Assembly: GCF_036227325.1 (NCBI RefSeq)
Contig: NZ_CP109467.1
Location: 4,774,001 to 4,838,000, forward strand
Direction of reading: 5' to 3'
Source: Streptomyces sp. NBC_01465
GTDB lineage: Bacteria > Actinomycetota > Actinomycetes > Streptomycetales > Streptomycetaceae
Length of the DNA: 64,000 nucleotides
Below are positions 8,686-17,244 of this stretch, one piece after another. Under the pieces are notes generated by a model that did not search any database, was not told the DNA's origin, and worked only from the letters and a program-made list of their open reading frames with translations. A program made the translations under genes and the position numbers. The stretch's first letter is position 1, and each line of letters begins with the position of its first letter.

Positions 8686-10257
8686 ATGTCCGACATACGT
8701 GCAAGAGGTGCAAGAGGCGGCGACCGCCGCCGTTTCCTGGCCGGATCGGCCGCCGCCCTCGGGGTGGCGGCCGTTTCGACGCTTCCGCTCGCCACCACCT
8801 CGTACGCCGCCGCCCAACCCGCCCTCCCGGACGGCCTGTTCACGCTCGGCGTGGCCTCCGGCGACCCGCTGCCCGACGCCGTCGTGCTGTGGACCCGCCT
8901 CGCGCCCGACCCGCTGAACGGCGGCGGGATGCCCGATTCCCCCGTCGCCGTTGAGTGGCAGGTCGCCGCCGATTCGCGCTTCCGGCGCATCGTCCGCCAA
9001 GGCGTCGCCCAGGCGCTCCCCGCGTACGGACACAGCGTGCACGCCGACGCGCGCGGCCTGGAGCCGGGCCGCGAGTACTGGTACCGCTTCCGCTGCGACG
9101 GCCAGATCTCGCCCACCGGCCGCACCCACACGGCCCCGCACCCGTACTCCTCCGGCAGCGGGCTGCGCGTCGCGCTGGCCTCCTGCCAGAACTGGCAGAA
9201 CGGGTTCTTCACCCCGTACGCCGACATGAAGGCCCAGAACCCCGACCTCGTCCTCTTCGTCGGCGACTACATCTACGAGTCCGCGCCCGCCGCCGCATCG
9301 GTCCGCGTCCACGAGGGGACGGGGGAGCCGTACAGCCTGGAGCAGTACCGCAACCGCTACGCCCAGTACAAGACCGACCCCGACCTCCAGGCCATGCACG
9401 CGCACGCCCCCTGGGTCGTCACCTTCGACGACCACGAGGTCGACAACGACTGGGCGGGCGAGGTCCCGCAGGACCCGACGAAGCAGCCGCACGACGCGTT
9501 CGTGGCGCGCATGACCGCGGCCTTCCAGGCGTACTACGAGCACATGCCGGTCCGCGCGAGCGCGATCCCCAACGGCCCGCACATCCAGATGTACCGGCGC
9601 TTCGACTACGGCCGCCTGGTGCGCCTCAACGTCCTCGACACCCGCCAGTTCCGCAGCGACCAGGCCACCACACAGGCCGGCGCGCAGGACCCGCTGATGA
9701 CCATGCTCGGCGCCGAGCAGAAGGACTGGCTGCTGCGCGGCCTGCACCGCTCGCCCGCCCGCTGGAACGTGATCGCCTCGCAGATCATGATGGCCGAGAC
9801 GGATCTGCAGCAGGGCGACGGGAAGCTCTGGTTCTACGACGCGTGGGACGGCTACCAGACCGAACGCAACGCGCTGCTGGCCGACTTCCAGTCCGTACGC
9901 AACCCGCTCGTCCTCTCCGGCGACCGCCACCTGACGATGATCAGCGACCTGAAGAAGGACTACGCGGACCCGTCGTCGGCGGTCGTCGGCGCGGAGTTCG
10001 TCGGGACGTCCATCTCCAGCAACGGCGACCAGGACCTGGCGGCGTTCGACGCGTACTGGAACCCGCTGAAGCCCGACAACCCGCACTGGAAACTGATCGA
10101 CGCCCACCGCGGCTACCACCTCTTCGACATCGGCCGGATGTCGGTGGAGGCGCAGGTCCGGATCGTCTCGACGGTGGTGCAGCCGACGGCGACCGCGAGC
10201 ACGCTGGCCCGCCTGCGGGTGCGGTCGGACCGGCCGGGGGTGCAGCTGCTGGGGTGA
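8686..10257 (+). CDS. phoD: Tat-exported PhoD-type alkaline phosphatase/phosphodiesterase
   Basis: 523 residues from the ATG at 8686, preceded by AGGGAG. The N-terminus carries a twin-arginine signal (GDRRRFLAGSAAALG, about 11-25) ending near SYAAAQ, so the folded enzyme is exported. A PhoD N-terminal Fn3-like domain (about 45-150) precedes the metallophosphatase core with VGDYIYE (about 197), FDDHEVDNDW (about 248-257) and the late LSGDRHLTMI metal-ligand motif (about 410). PhoD enzymes bind Ca/Fe and release phosphate from diesters and teichoic-acid-like polymers. In Streptomyces such genes are usually under PhoP control. I could not identify a convincing PHO box in the 130 bp upstream. Confidence 0.9.
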   Translation: MSDIRARGARGGDRRRFLAGSAAALGVAAVSTLPLATTSYAAAQPALPDGLFTLGVASGDPLPDAVVLWTRLAPDPLNGGGMPDSPVAVEWQVAADSRFRRIVRQGVAQALPAYGHSVHADARGLEPGREYWYRFRCDGQISPTGRTHTAPHPYSSGSGLRVALASCQNWQNGFFTPYADMKAQNPDLVLFVGDYIYESAPAAASVRVHEGTGEPYSLEQYRNRYAQYKTDPDLQAMHAHAPWVVTFDDHEVDNDWAGEVPQDPTKQPHDAFVARMTAAFQAYYEHMPVRASAIPNGPHIQMYRRFDYGRLVRLNVLDTRQFRSDQATTQAGAQDPLMTMLGAEQKDWLLRGLHRSPARWNVIASQIMMAETDLQQGDGKLWFYDAWDGYQTERNALLADFQSVRNPLVLSGDRHLTMISDLKKDYADPSSAVVGAEFVGTSISSNGDQDLAAFDAYWNPLKPDNPHWKLIDAHRGYHLFDIGRMSVEAQVRIVSTVVQPTATASTLARLRVRSDRPGVQLLG

Positions 10258-10292
10258 TGCAACGCCGGCCGGGGACGGGTGCGGCTCGCCCC

Positions 10293-11735
10293 TCAGGGGT
10301 GCTCTGCGGGCAGCTTCGGCAGGCCAAGGTGACGCAAGGCCGAACGAGCGGCGTGGTAGCCGCACATTCCGTGGACGCCGGGGCCGGGTGGGGTCGCCGC
10401 AGAGCAGAGGAAGACCCCAGGTATTCCAGTGCTGTAGGGATCCAGTGCGACGCGCGGTCGCAGCGTCATCTGCCGGATGGTGTTGGCGCCATTGAGAATG
10501 TCCCCGCCGACGTAGTTGGCGTTGTAGGACTCCAGTTGAGCGGGGGACATGGTTGCGTGAGCGAGGACATGCTCGCGGACTCCCGGCGCGAAGCGTTCCA
10601 ATTGTCCCCATACGGCTTCGGTGGCGTCACCGGTGTAGCCGTGGGGTACGTGCGCGTAGGCCCAGACGGGGTGGACGTTTCCGAACGACCGTACGGGGTC
10701 GGCGAGGTACTGCTGAGAGACAAGAACAAAAGGGCGTTCGGGCATGCGGCCGTGCGCGACGGCCCACTCCGCATGGGCAACTTCCTCCAACGTGCCACCC
10801 AGATGCACGGTCCCGGCGCGTCGGCAGGCCTCGTCACGCCACGGCACTCCACCCTCGACGGCCAGGTCGACTTTGAAGGCCGCCGGCCCGTGTGCCCAGC
10901 GGGCGTAAGCGCGCTGAGTACGCACGGGCAGTCGATCGCCGCACAGGGAGAGAGCGGCGAGCGGGGTTGTGTCGAGCAAGGTGACACGGCTGGGGGGCAG
11001 TTCGCTCAGGGTGCGTACCCTGACCCCGGTCTGAACGGTCCCGCCGAGTTCATGCAGGCGGGCAGCCAGGGCATGGGCGACAGCCTGAGAGCCGCCGTGT
11101 GCAACTGGCCAGCCGAAGCGATGCCCGGCTGCTATGAGCATGAGCGCGATGGCGGCGCTTCCGGGTGCCGACAGCGGGCGCACCGCGTGCGCGGCGACGC
11201 CGGCGAACAGGGCTCGAGTCCCGGGAGCGTCCCAGCGGTTCGCGACCGCGGTCGCGGTGCGAGGGGCGAGGACGCCGAAACGGGCGAAAGCCACGGGGTG
11301 TCGGGGCAGGTGGAGCGGAGGTCCCATCAACTCGGCGGCCAGGGCGTCGAAATGATGCGACAGCGGAGCGAAGAGACGCCGCCATGCGGCTCCGTCTCGG
11401 CCGAGACCGCGTGCGGTGTCGTCCAGCGAACGTTGCAGCACTGCTGCAGGGCCTCGGTCGAGTGGGTGCGCCAGGTCGATCTCGGCTCGGCGCCACTCAA
11501 GCCCGTGCCGCTCCAGTGCGAGTGATCGAAGAAAGGGGGAAGCGGTGGCCATGGGGTGGACGGCGGCGCAGTGGTCGTGAAGGAGTCCGGGAAGAGTGAG
11601 CTCACTCGTGCGAACGCCTCCGCCAATGGTGTCGGCTGCCTCCAGCACGGTGACCGAGAGCCCCTGCTGGGCCAGGGCCACGGCGCCGGCCAGCCCGTTG
11701 GGGCCGGCGCCGACCACGATCGCGTCCTCGGTCAT
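10293..11735 (-). CDS. FAD-dependent oxidoreductase (phytoene-desaturase/PYROXD2-like)
   Basis: 480 residues. The dinucleotide-binding motif VVGAGPNGLAGAVALAQQG lies at about 7-25 and is followed by VLEAADTIGGGVRT, the FAD ribose/flavin contact. The C-terminal family motif is PPGPGVHGMCGYHAARSAL (about 450-468). It resembles carotenoid-desaturase-like amine/alkene oxidoreductases. It is the last gene of the minus-strand peptide cluster, and its ATG overlaps the stop of the S53 peptidase gene (ATGA). The close coupling to a secreted-peptide locus is unusual for this family. A role in modifying a lipid or peptide in that system is only a guess. Confidence 0.85.
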   Translation of the reverse strand: MTEDAIVVGAGPNGLAGAVALAQQGLSVTVLEAADTIGGGVRTSELTLPGLLHDHCAAVHPMATASPFLRSLALERHGLEWRRAEIDLAHPLDRGPAAVLQRSLDDTARGLGRDGAAWRRLFAPLSHHFDALAAELMGPPLHLPRHPVAFARFGVLAPRTATAVANRWDAPGTRALFAGVAAHAVRPLSAPGSAAIALMLIAAGHRFGWPVAHGGSQAVAHALAARLHELGGTVQTGVRVRTLSELPPSRVTLLDTTPLAALSLCGDRLPVRTQRAYARWAHGPAAFKVDLAVEGGVPWRDEACRRAGTVHLGGTLEEVAHAEWAVAHGRMPERPFVLVSQQYLADPVRSFGNVHPVWAYAHVPHGYTGDATEAVWGQLERFAPGVREHVLAHATMSPAQLESYNANYVGGDILNGANTIRQMTLRPRVALDPYSTGIPGVFLCSAATPPGPGVHGMCGYHAARSALRHLGLPKLPAEHP

Positions 11736-13720
11736 TGCGCATGCCTTCCAGTGCGCCGGAACCTCTGGAGATATGCGGGCGAGGGAGAACCGAGCCCCGT
11801 GGCGTAGTCGTAGCCCGGGCCGGCGTGCAGGCCGTAGTCCCGGCCCAATGTGTAGAGGATGTAGCGCTGCTGATCGCCGTCGGAGGGACCGTAGTCCCGT
11901 ACGACGGCAAGCGGCCCGTGGCCCGCGGCTGGTGGTTGGTCAGTGACATCGCGGAAGGCCGGCGAACTACCGAGGAAGTACAGCAGCGGGTTCGCGAATC
12001 CGAGCGGACGACCGGCCTCCTGCTGCGCGTCGGCCTGCACAGCGGCGAAGGCCGGGGTTGCCGCGGAGGTGCCGCCGAAGCCCACGAGCTGGAACTGTCC
12101 GGCGTCGGTCAGTCCGACCAGGACGGGCAGGGCCCCGTCGCCTTCCATCGCCACGTCAGGAGTTGACCTGCGAGCGTGCGCGCCGACGGCGGGGGAGGGG
12201 ACACGGCCGTGCTGGTACCACGGCTCGGGGAAGTCGCTGAGACCTCCTCCGCCGCCGAACGCGAATACCCCGGGCACGGGACCCCAGGCCTGCTGGTCGC
12301 CCTCGCCGGTGAGGATCGACAACTCGTCACCCATGCTGGTCTCCCAGGCGTATTCTCCGCGCCGGTCCAGGGCGAGTGTGGTGCCTCCCACGGAGGTGAC
12401 CCACGGTGATCCGCTGGGGAAGTCGGCCTGAGCCGTCGTGGTCTTGGCATCGCAGTTGACTCCTGTCTCTGCTGCCCCGGGGGATGAGTCGCCGCAGTCT
12501 CCAGCGGCGAAGTACACGCCGATCCCTTCGGCTGCCGCCTGCTCGAACAGCAGGTTCCAGGCGCTGACCAGGTCCGGTGTCAGATGGCCGGGATCCGAAT
12601 GGATGATCTCTGCCCAGGAGTTGGAGATGGAGTCGGCCAGTCGGTGGTCGATGACGGAGGCCTCCGCATCCATGAGGTCATCGTCCAGGCAGGAGTTGGC
12701 GCCGACGTAGAGAACGTTGGCGTCCGGTGCGAGTCCATGGGCCATGTCCACGTCCAGAGCCTGCTCCCCGGCCCAGGTCTCGGGTGGTGCACAGGCCGTT
12801 TCCCCGGTCCAGTTCTCCGGTGTGACCTGCTGGCGGTACTGGCCGGGCCGGAAGGGAAGGTCTCCGGTGGACCGGGCGAAGCGATCGGCGTCGGCCGGCA
12901 TGGTGGAGGACCCGTAGGCGTCCACGATGGCAACGGTGGTGCCCTTGCCGGACGCGCCGGGACCGCCAGCGCCGTATGCGCGGCGGAGCTGCGCGGGCAC
13001 GTAGGGGCACGGAGAGTACGTGGTCGGTCTGCCGTACGCGGACGGCAGACCAGCTGCCGGCTTCTGTCCGAAGTGCGTGGAGCATGCGGTGGAGGTGCTT
13101 TCCGGCGCGGTGGCACGCGTGGACAGGGGGTGGGCCGCCGAGGGGACGGACAGTCCCGAAACGGCGACGACGTCGGCCCCTATGGCCGCGGGAACACTGA
13201 TGTCGTCCGTCGGGGCGCTGACGATGTCGCCCTGGGCAGTTTTGTAGCGGTGGAAGGAGCTTCCCACCGCCTCTTGCATGGACTTCGCCGGTCCGGACAC
13301 CTCGATGTAGTGCGGCGTGTCCCGGGTGACGGTGAGCCCTGCACCGGTGAGCCACGTGGCGATGGCCAGGTGCTCTTGGGGGCCGAGGGCGAAGTGTCCG
13401 CGGTACTGGTCGGGTGTGAGGAATCGACGGTAGCCGGGGCTCCTGGGGTCGGTCACTGACTTGAGGAAGGAGGCCAGTCCTGCCGGGTCGCGGGAACCGA
13501 GATGGAGCCGGGCCGTGAGGCGCTGTTCGCTGGGGACCGGCCCCTCGTCAGCCGATGCGGTGGCATATCCGGGCCGAGAGCCGGCCAGGACGTGGCGGTG
13601 GACGGTTGGAGCATCGGCGCGCGCGGACGGCCCGGCGAGGGCGGCACCGAGGAGCGCCGTACAGACCATTGCGGCGAGGGCGCCTGGACGTATTCGGAAG
13701 TGCGGGGGGTGGGATGACAC
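11732..13720 (-). CDS. Secreted S53 (sedolisin/kumamolisin-type) serine-carboxyl peptidase
   Basis: 662 residues from the GTG at 13720, chosen because AAAGG precedes it at good spacing. An in-frame ATG 54 bases further upstream lacks this. A signal peptide spans about 1-36. The pro-domain (about 65-190) has the pro-kumamolisin pattern and the catalytic domain follows. Catalytic Glu319 and Asp323 lie in GEQALDVD, the oxyanion-hole Asp408 in FAAGDCGDS, and the nucleophile Ser552 in FGGTSAATP. The calcium-site region GPGYDYATGLGSP is at about 635-647. It is an acid-active extracellular endopeptidase, translationally coupled to the oxidoreductase downstream and placed behind the peptide/SdpA/SdpB-like genes. 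It is therefore a candidate processing protease. Confidence 0.9.
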   Translation of the reverse strand: MSSHPPHFRIRPGALAAMVCTALLGAALAGPSARADAPTVHRHVLAGSRPGYATASADEGPVPSEQRLTARLHLGSRDPAGLASFLKSVTDPRSPGYRRFLTPDQYRGHFALGPQEHLAIATWLTGAGLTVTRDTPHYIEVSGPAKSMQEAVGSSFHRYKTAQGDIVSAPTDDISVPAAIGADVVAVSGLSVPSAAHPLSTRATAPESTSTACSTHFGQKPAAGLPSAYGRPTTYSPCPYVPAQLRRAYGAGGPGASGKGTTVAIVDAYGSSTMPADADRFARSTGDLPFRPGQYRQQVTPENWTGETACAPPETWAGEQALDVDMAHGLAPDANVLYVGANSCLDDDLMDAEASVIDHRLADSISNSWAEIIHSDPGHLTPDLVSAWNLLFEQAAAEGIGVYFAAGDCGDSSPGAAETGVNCDAKTTTAQADFPSGSPWVTSVGGTTLALDRRGEYAWETSMGDELSILTGEGDQQAWGPVPGVFAFGGGGGLSDFPEPWYQHGRVPSPAVGAHARRSTPDVAMEGDGALPVLVGLTDAGQFQLVGFGGTSAATPAFAAVQADAQQEAGRPLGFANPLLYFLGSSPAFRDVTDQPPAAGHGPLAVVRDYGPSDGDQQRYILYTLGRDYGLHAGPGYDYATGLGSPSPAYLQRFRRTGRHAQ

Positions 13721-13809
13721 GGAATGCCTTTCCGGGAAACGGACATGGAGGTGCCGTCGTTGACGACAGATCATGAAGAAGCACGCGGGTCGGTGAATGC
13801 GTGGAGGCG

Positions 13810-14988
13810 TCAGATGCGCAGCGCGCGTCCTCGACGGAGGGTTCCGGATACGCCGGCAAACCTGAGGTCAAGACCTACGCCGTCGCGCTCCGCATGGATG
13901 TGCAGATGCGGTTCGGTGGTATTGCCGGAGTTGCCGACCTGGCCCAGCAGTTGACCGGTGCGGACCCGATCGCCGGTGGACACCGCGACGGTGCCGGGCC
14001 GCATGTGCGCGATCTTCACCAGCTCACTGCCCGTATCGATGAACACATGGTTGCCGTACGGGGGTTCGTACCGCGCGGCTCCAGGGACCTGGTCCCCGTA
14101 GCCGTCGACTGCGGACACCACGTCCCCGTCACAGGGGGCGTACAGCTCCGCGCCGTAGATCCGGTACGAGTCCGGCGACGTGTCGGACCGGAGCCGTGCC
14201 CCTCGCGCTCCGATCGCGATGACGTCGAGAGCCCCGCGCTGCTCCGGCTGGGACCGATGGTGATTGAGACCCGGGCCGCCGCCCTGGACGATGAGCCATT
14301 TCCCCTCGCGCAGCGGGAAGTGGAGAGGTGCGGACAACGGCGTGCCCCAGCGGTACCGGCGCGCCCACAGCAGGTACCCGGTGCAGGCCGTCAACAGGGC
14401 CAGGGAGACGGCGAGATCCATATGCGCCCGGCCCGCGGGGAGTTGCGGGAGACGCCCTGCGGACAGCAACGCAACCAGCGCTCCCGCTTCGACCGGCCTG
14501 CGGATCCACCAGGGCAACCGGGCGGGCGTGAAGAGGCCCTCCAGAACCACATAGGCGGCGCCCACGACGATGACGTCGGCAGCCCAGGCGCTCACGGACG
14601 GGGCGCTCCAGCACGACCCGATGCGTGCGGACAGCAGCAGACACCAGATGATCCATCCTGCGGCGCCGCGCCATCCCGGCGGGATGCGGAATCGGGGCGG
14701 CCGGTACGGCCCGGGGGCGATGCGCAGGTGGACCAGAGTCCCGGCCTCGTCCGCCTGGGCAAAGGCCAGAACCTGCCCGTCCTGTCCGTTCACCACCAGT
14801 CCGTCGGGGGTGTCGACGACCTTGTCGACCTTCCCCACCTGGTGCTTGGTGGCCGTCACGATCGCGCGGAGCCGCTCCTCGCCGACAGCTGCCAGGACGA
14901 GAGGCGCCGCCCGGTCCCACTGCTCGGGATCGGCGCGCAGGAATCGTTCCAGCGCGCGCGCTGCTTCGGTGTGGTCAGGATCGCGCAT
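13810..14988 (-). CDS. Membrane protein with C-terminal M23 (LytM) peptidase-like domain
   Basis: 392 residues from the ATG at 14988, which overlaps the stop of the HTTM gene by 14 bases. The first 100 residues form a cytoplasmic-type region. At least four hydrophobic segments follow (about 106-240), then a C-terminal M23 domain (about 265-380). This domain has the pattern APCDGDVVSAVDGYGD, GNHVFIDTG, VSTGDRVRTGQLLGQVGNSG and the metal-site HLHIH. The upstream metal His/Asp pair of active LytM enzymes is not obvious, so catalysis is uncertain. Topology suggests the M23 domain faces outward. Position in the operon argues for a role in export, immunity or cell-wall passage of the peptide, which is an inference. 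Confidence 0.8.
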   Translation of the reverse strand: MRDPDHTEAARALERFLRADPEQWDRAAPLVLAAVGEERLRAIVTATKHQVGKVDKVVDTPDGLVVNGQDGQVLAFAQADEAGTLVHLRIAPGPYRPPRFRIPPGWRGAAGWIIWCLLLSARIGSCWSAPSVSAWAADVIVVGAAYVVLEGLFTPARLPWWIRRPVEAGALVALLSAGRLPQLPAGRAHMDLAVSLALLTACTGYLLWARRYRWGTPLSAPLHFPLREGKWLIVQGGGPGLNHHRSQPEQRGALDVIAIGARGARLRSDTSPDSYRIYGAELYAPCDGDVVSAVDGYGDQVPGAARYEPPYGNHVFIDTGSELVKIAHMRPGTVAVSTGDRVRTGQLLGQVGNSGNTTEPHLHIHAERDGVGLDLRFAGVSGTLRRGRALRI

Positions 14989-16054
14989 CGGCTTCACCGG
15001 TGTGAGGTCCGCCTGTCCCCAGGGCGGTGTCCACGCCTGTGGCGGTTCCGGCCAGTGCGGTCGGACGTACTGGTGAGGCGAAGCGCGAAGTGAGGGCAGT
15101 GACCCGCGTTTTGAGTGACCGGTAGTCCTCGTCACGCAGACAGGTGCAGTCTGCGCCGATCATCAACAGGCCGAAACACACGAGTCCCATGAAGACCATG
15201 ATGCCCAGGTGCATGCTCTCCAGCGCCAAGGTGTTGGCCTTGCGTACCCAGCCGCGCGCGGACAGGATCGCGAAGGGGAGGGCCAGCTCGAAGAAGATGG
15301 TGAAGTAGCTGACGGCGGTGGTGACATACGCGTTGCTCATCAGGTGGGCGTAGGCAGGCCATATCTGAAAGCCGGTGAGCCGGCTGATGTAGTACATGGC
15401 GACGCCGTCCTGCCACATTTTGCCCGTGATCTTCCAATAGCCGGCAGCGAGATAGAGGACGGCCGTCTGGAAGACGATCAAATAGGCCGCCAGGTTGTGC
15501 AGGACTGTCGGCAGGGAAGGGGCGGTGTGATCCAGCAACCGGGAACGGCGCTGCTTCGCACCTGGGGCGAAGTATGCGTTGGACACCGTGAAGACCATGA
15601 AGATGATGAGGATCTGGGCGAGGTTGTCACCGCCTTCGAGCACATCCTGATTCCGGTTGTGCAAGGACCACATGAGTACGGCCTGTACGAAGGTGAGCGC
15701 TCTGCCGCCGTACACCATGTAGACGGCCGATACCAGGATGGTGGCGTGGAACACGATCTCGAACCACACTGTGGAGTGGCTGACGAGGAAAAGTGAGAAA
15801 CTCCCATGCGACAGCGCTGCCTTCGCGGTCTCGATCGAGTTGTAGGAATCGGGTCCCCATAGGAATCGCCGGTTTCCATAGTCGGCAAGACAGTACATGA
15901 CCGTGGCAAGACCGATTACGATGCGCAGGAGCGCGATTCCAATCAGGCGATTCTTCTGGCTCGCCATGCGCAGCAGTCCGGCATCCACCCGCGCGAGGCC
16001 CGCCTCCGTCCATCCGCGGATCACCCGGCCACCCCCGGAACGTAATTCATCCAT
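14975..16054 (-). CDS. HTTM-domain membrane protein, SdpB-like
   Basis: 359 residues with about seven to nine hydrophobic segments starting at residue 38 (IGIALLRIVIGLATVMYCLA). The overall pattern matches the HTTM superfamily (horizontally transferred transmembrane domain, related to vitamin-K-dependent carboxylase). Features include the LLRI-x-x-G first helix, the HNRNQDVLEGGDNLAQI loop (about 131-147), and the YLAAGYWKITGKMWQDGVAMYY loop given by position (about 201-222). SdpB of Bacillus subtilis, needed to make the SDP toxin, belongs to this group. The start overlaps the DUF5819 gene by 34 bases, as expected for a tight operon. I call it SdpB-like from fold and neighbours, not from a search. 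Confidence 0.82.
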   Translation of the reverse strand: MDELRSGGGRVIRGWTEAGLARVDAGLLRMASQKNRLIGIALLRIVIGLATVMYCLADYGNRRFLWGPDSYNSIETAKAALSHGSFSLFLVSHSTVWFEIVFHATILVSAVYMVYGGRALTFVQAVLMWSLHNRNQDVLEGGDNLAQILIIFMVFTVSNAYFAPGAKQRRSRLLDHTAPSLPTVLHNLAAYLIVFQTAVLYLAAGYWKITGKMWQDGVAMYYISRLTGFQIWPAYAHLMSNAYVTTAVSYFTIFFELALPFAILSARGWVRKANTLALESMHLGIMVFMGLVCFGLLMIGADCTCLRDEDYRSLKTRVTALTSRFASPVRPTALAGTATGVDTALGTGGPHTGEADARS

Positions 16055-16737
16055 GACGTCTCCAGAATGGCCTTCGCTGATTCCTTGGGCTTCGGGTTTG
16101 CGTATCGTGCAGAGAAGGGGGTCATCGCCTTGACCTTGAACGTGGCCCGGACCGACATGACCTGCGCGTCCGGATACATCGACTCGGCCTGCGAGGAAAG
16201 AAATCGCTGGAGTTCTTTGAACTCCGGTGCGTACTGCTTGTCCAGAAGGTCCTGTGCTGACTTGCGATCGGCCTCGGGAAGCTTCTTGAAGTTCGTCACT
16301 GCGCCGGCGTAGCGGTTGGCTGCCGCATCGAATGCCAGTGGAAGACCGGGGAGTTTGGTCGGATTGAGCGGGAACTTGCGCGGGGTGCGGTCGATCGCGT
16401 CCTCGATCTCCACGGGAGTCGTCTCCACGATCTTGTTCGACCCTGCGGACTTCATGCGTACGGTCATGTAGATCAGATCGTTGTTGCTGCCCGGTGTGGG
16501 TCCGAACAGTTGCCAGTCCTGCCAGAAGTAGGGCTGCATGGCCCTGTTGGTCAGGCCCTGCACGCGGGACTTGACCGGTGAGTCGGGTGCGTTGAAGGCG
16601 AGGCAGGCGACCGTGTACAGCGCTACCGGTATCAGCGCAAGAGCGGTGAGTATCCGCAGGCGTGGCGATATCGCGTACTCGGGTGCTGATGCCGGGCCGC
16701 CACCTGTGCTGTTGGGGGATCGCCCGAAGGGCTTCAT
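16021..16737 (-). CDS. DUF5819-type membrane-anchored protein, SdpA-like
   Basis: 238 residues from an ATG preceded by GGAGG at 8 bases. One N-terminal membrane segment (about 30-50, ILTALALIPVALYTVACLAF) is followed by an outward-facing domain with YFWQDWQLFGPTPGSNND (about 76-93), the hallmark of DUF5819 and related SdpA-type proteins. The rest is mixed alpha/beta and ends with the aromatic SWMNYVPGV. In B. subtilis SdpA and SdpB act together to mature the SDP peptide. Here the two homologue-like genes overlap, directly downstream of a small secreted peptide gene. The biochemical role of the family is unresolved. Confidence 0.8.
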   Translation of the reverse strand: MKPFGRSPNSTGGGPASAPEYAISPRLRILTALALIPVALYTVACLAFNAPDSPVKSRVQGLTNRAMQPYFWQDWQLFGPTPGSNNDLIYMTVRMKSAGSNKIVETTPVEIEDAIDRTPRKFPLNPTKLPGLPLAFDAAANRYAGAVTNFKKLPEADRKSAQDLLDKQYAPEFKELQRFLSSQAESMYPDAQVMSVRATFKVKAMTPFSARYANPKPKESAKAILETSWMNYVPGVAG

Positions 16738-16844
16738 GGGGGCGCCTCCATTCTGAGTGGGGGTCTTCCTGTAGTCGGGGCGACGGCGTGCCCGACGGCG
16801 GGGGAGACCGCCGGGCACGCTTTCAGGTGGTGCGTGACCTACTT

Positions 16845-16874
16845 ACCGGAGCCGGCAGATCAGTCGGCTCCGGT
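16845..16874 (-). terminator. Hairpin just after the peptide gene (attenuator or partial terminator)
   Basis: Perfect 10-bp arms, ACCGGAGCCG (16845-16854) and CGGCTCCGGT (16865-16874), with a 10-base loop. In the direction of the minus-strand operon it begins 7 bases after the peptide stop codon and precedes the DUF5819 gene. No U-run follows. It would let the peptide gene be expressed or stabilised above the downstream genes. Confidence 0.6.
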
Positions 16875-16881
16875 GGGCCGT

Positions 16882-17244
16882 TCAGTTGGCGTCGTACTGG
16901 GCGTCGCCCGGGATGATCCCGTGCAGTCCGTTCGGGCTGGTGGCGGGTCCGCCGCTCGACGAGGACGACGAGTCGCTGGATGAGGACCTGACCTTCGTCG
17001 TGACCTTCACCGCGGCCTCGGTGGCCTTGATGGCGGTTGCTGCGACGACGCTCTGGGCGACGGCGTGCCAGAACTGCGGCTGCACACCGTCGTTGACGAC
17101 GGTCGCGGTGGCGACCGACTGCTGGGCAGCTGCCTTCTGCTGAGGCAGCGAGGTGGCCGACGCACTGGGCGCCCCGAGACCGGCGGCCCCGGTCGCGGCT
17201 ATGGCGGTGATGACCGCCCCTGTGATGAGACGCTTGGCGTTCAC
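16882..17244 (-). CDS. Small secreted peptide, candidate SDP-like toxin precursor
   Basis: 120 residues from the GTG at 17244, selected because GAAGG lies 8 bases upstream. An open frame further upstream has no ribosome site. A clear signal peptide (about 1-30, hydrophobic ITGAVITAIAATGAAG, cleavage after SASA) is followed by an Ala/Gln-rich stretch. A hydrophobic/amphipathic helix begins at QPQFWHAVAQSVVAAT (about 55-70) and continues to about 84. The tail has a Ser run (86-97) and Gly/Pro-rich residues. There is no cysteine, unlike B. subtilis SDP with its disulphide. It heads an operon with SdpA-like and SdpB-like genes. I infer a peptide toxin or signal released from the helical middle part. 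It could also be a structural secreted protein. Confidence 0.7.
   Translation of the reverse strand: MNAKRLITGAVITAIAATGAAGLGAPSASATSLPQQKAAAQQSVATATVVNDGVQPQFWHAVAQSVVAATAIKATEAAVKVTTKVRSSSSDSSSSSSGGPATSPNGLHGIIPGDAQYDAN

Noticed and set aside
10258..10292. CCCCTCAGGGG as a terminator between PhoD and the FAD oxidoreductase
   Set aside because: The dyad is only 5 bp per arm and overlaps the end of the coding region. It is too weak to list.
16021..16054. Frameshift fusion of the DUF5819 and HTTM genes
   Set aside because: They overlap by 34 bases in different frames, with a normal start for the HTTM gene. This is an operon overlap, not a fusion.
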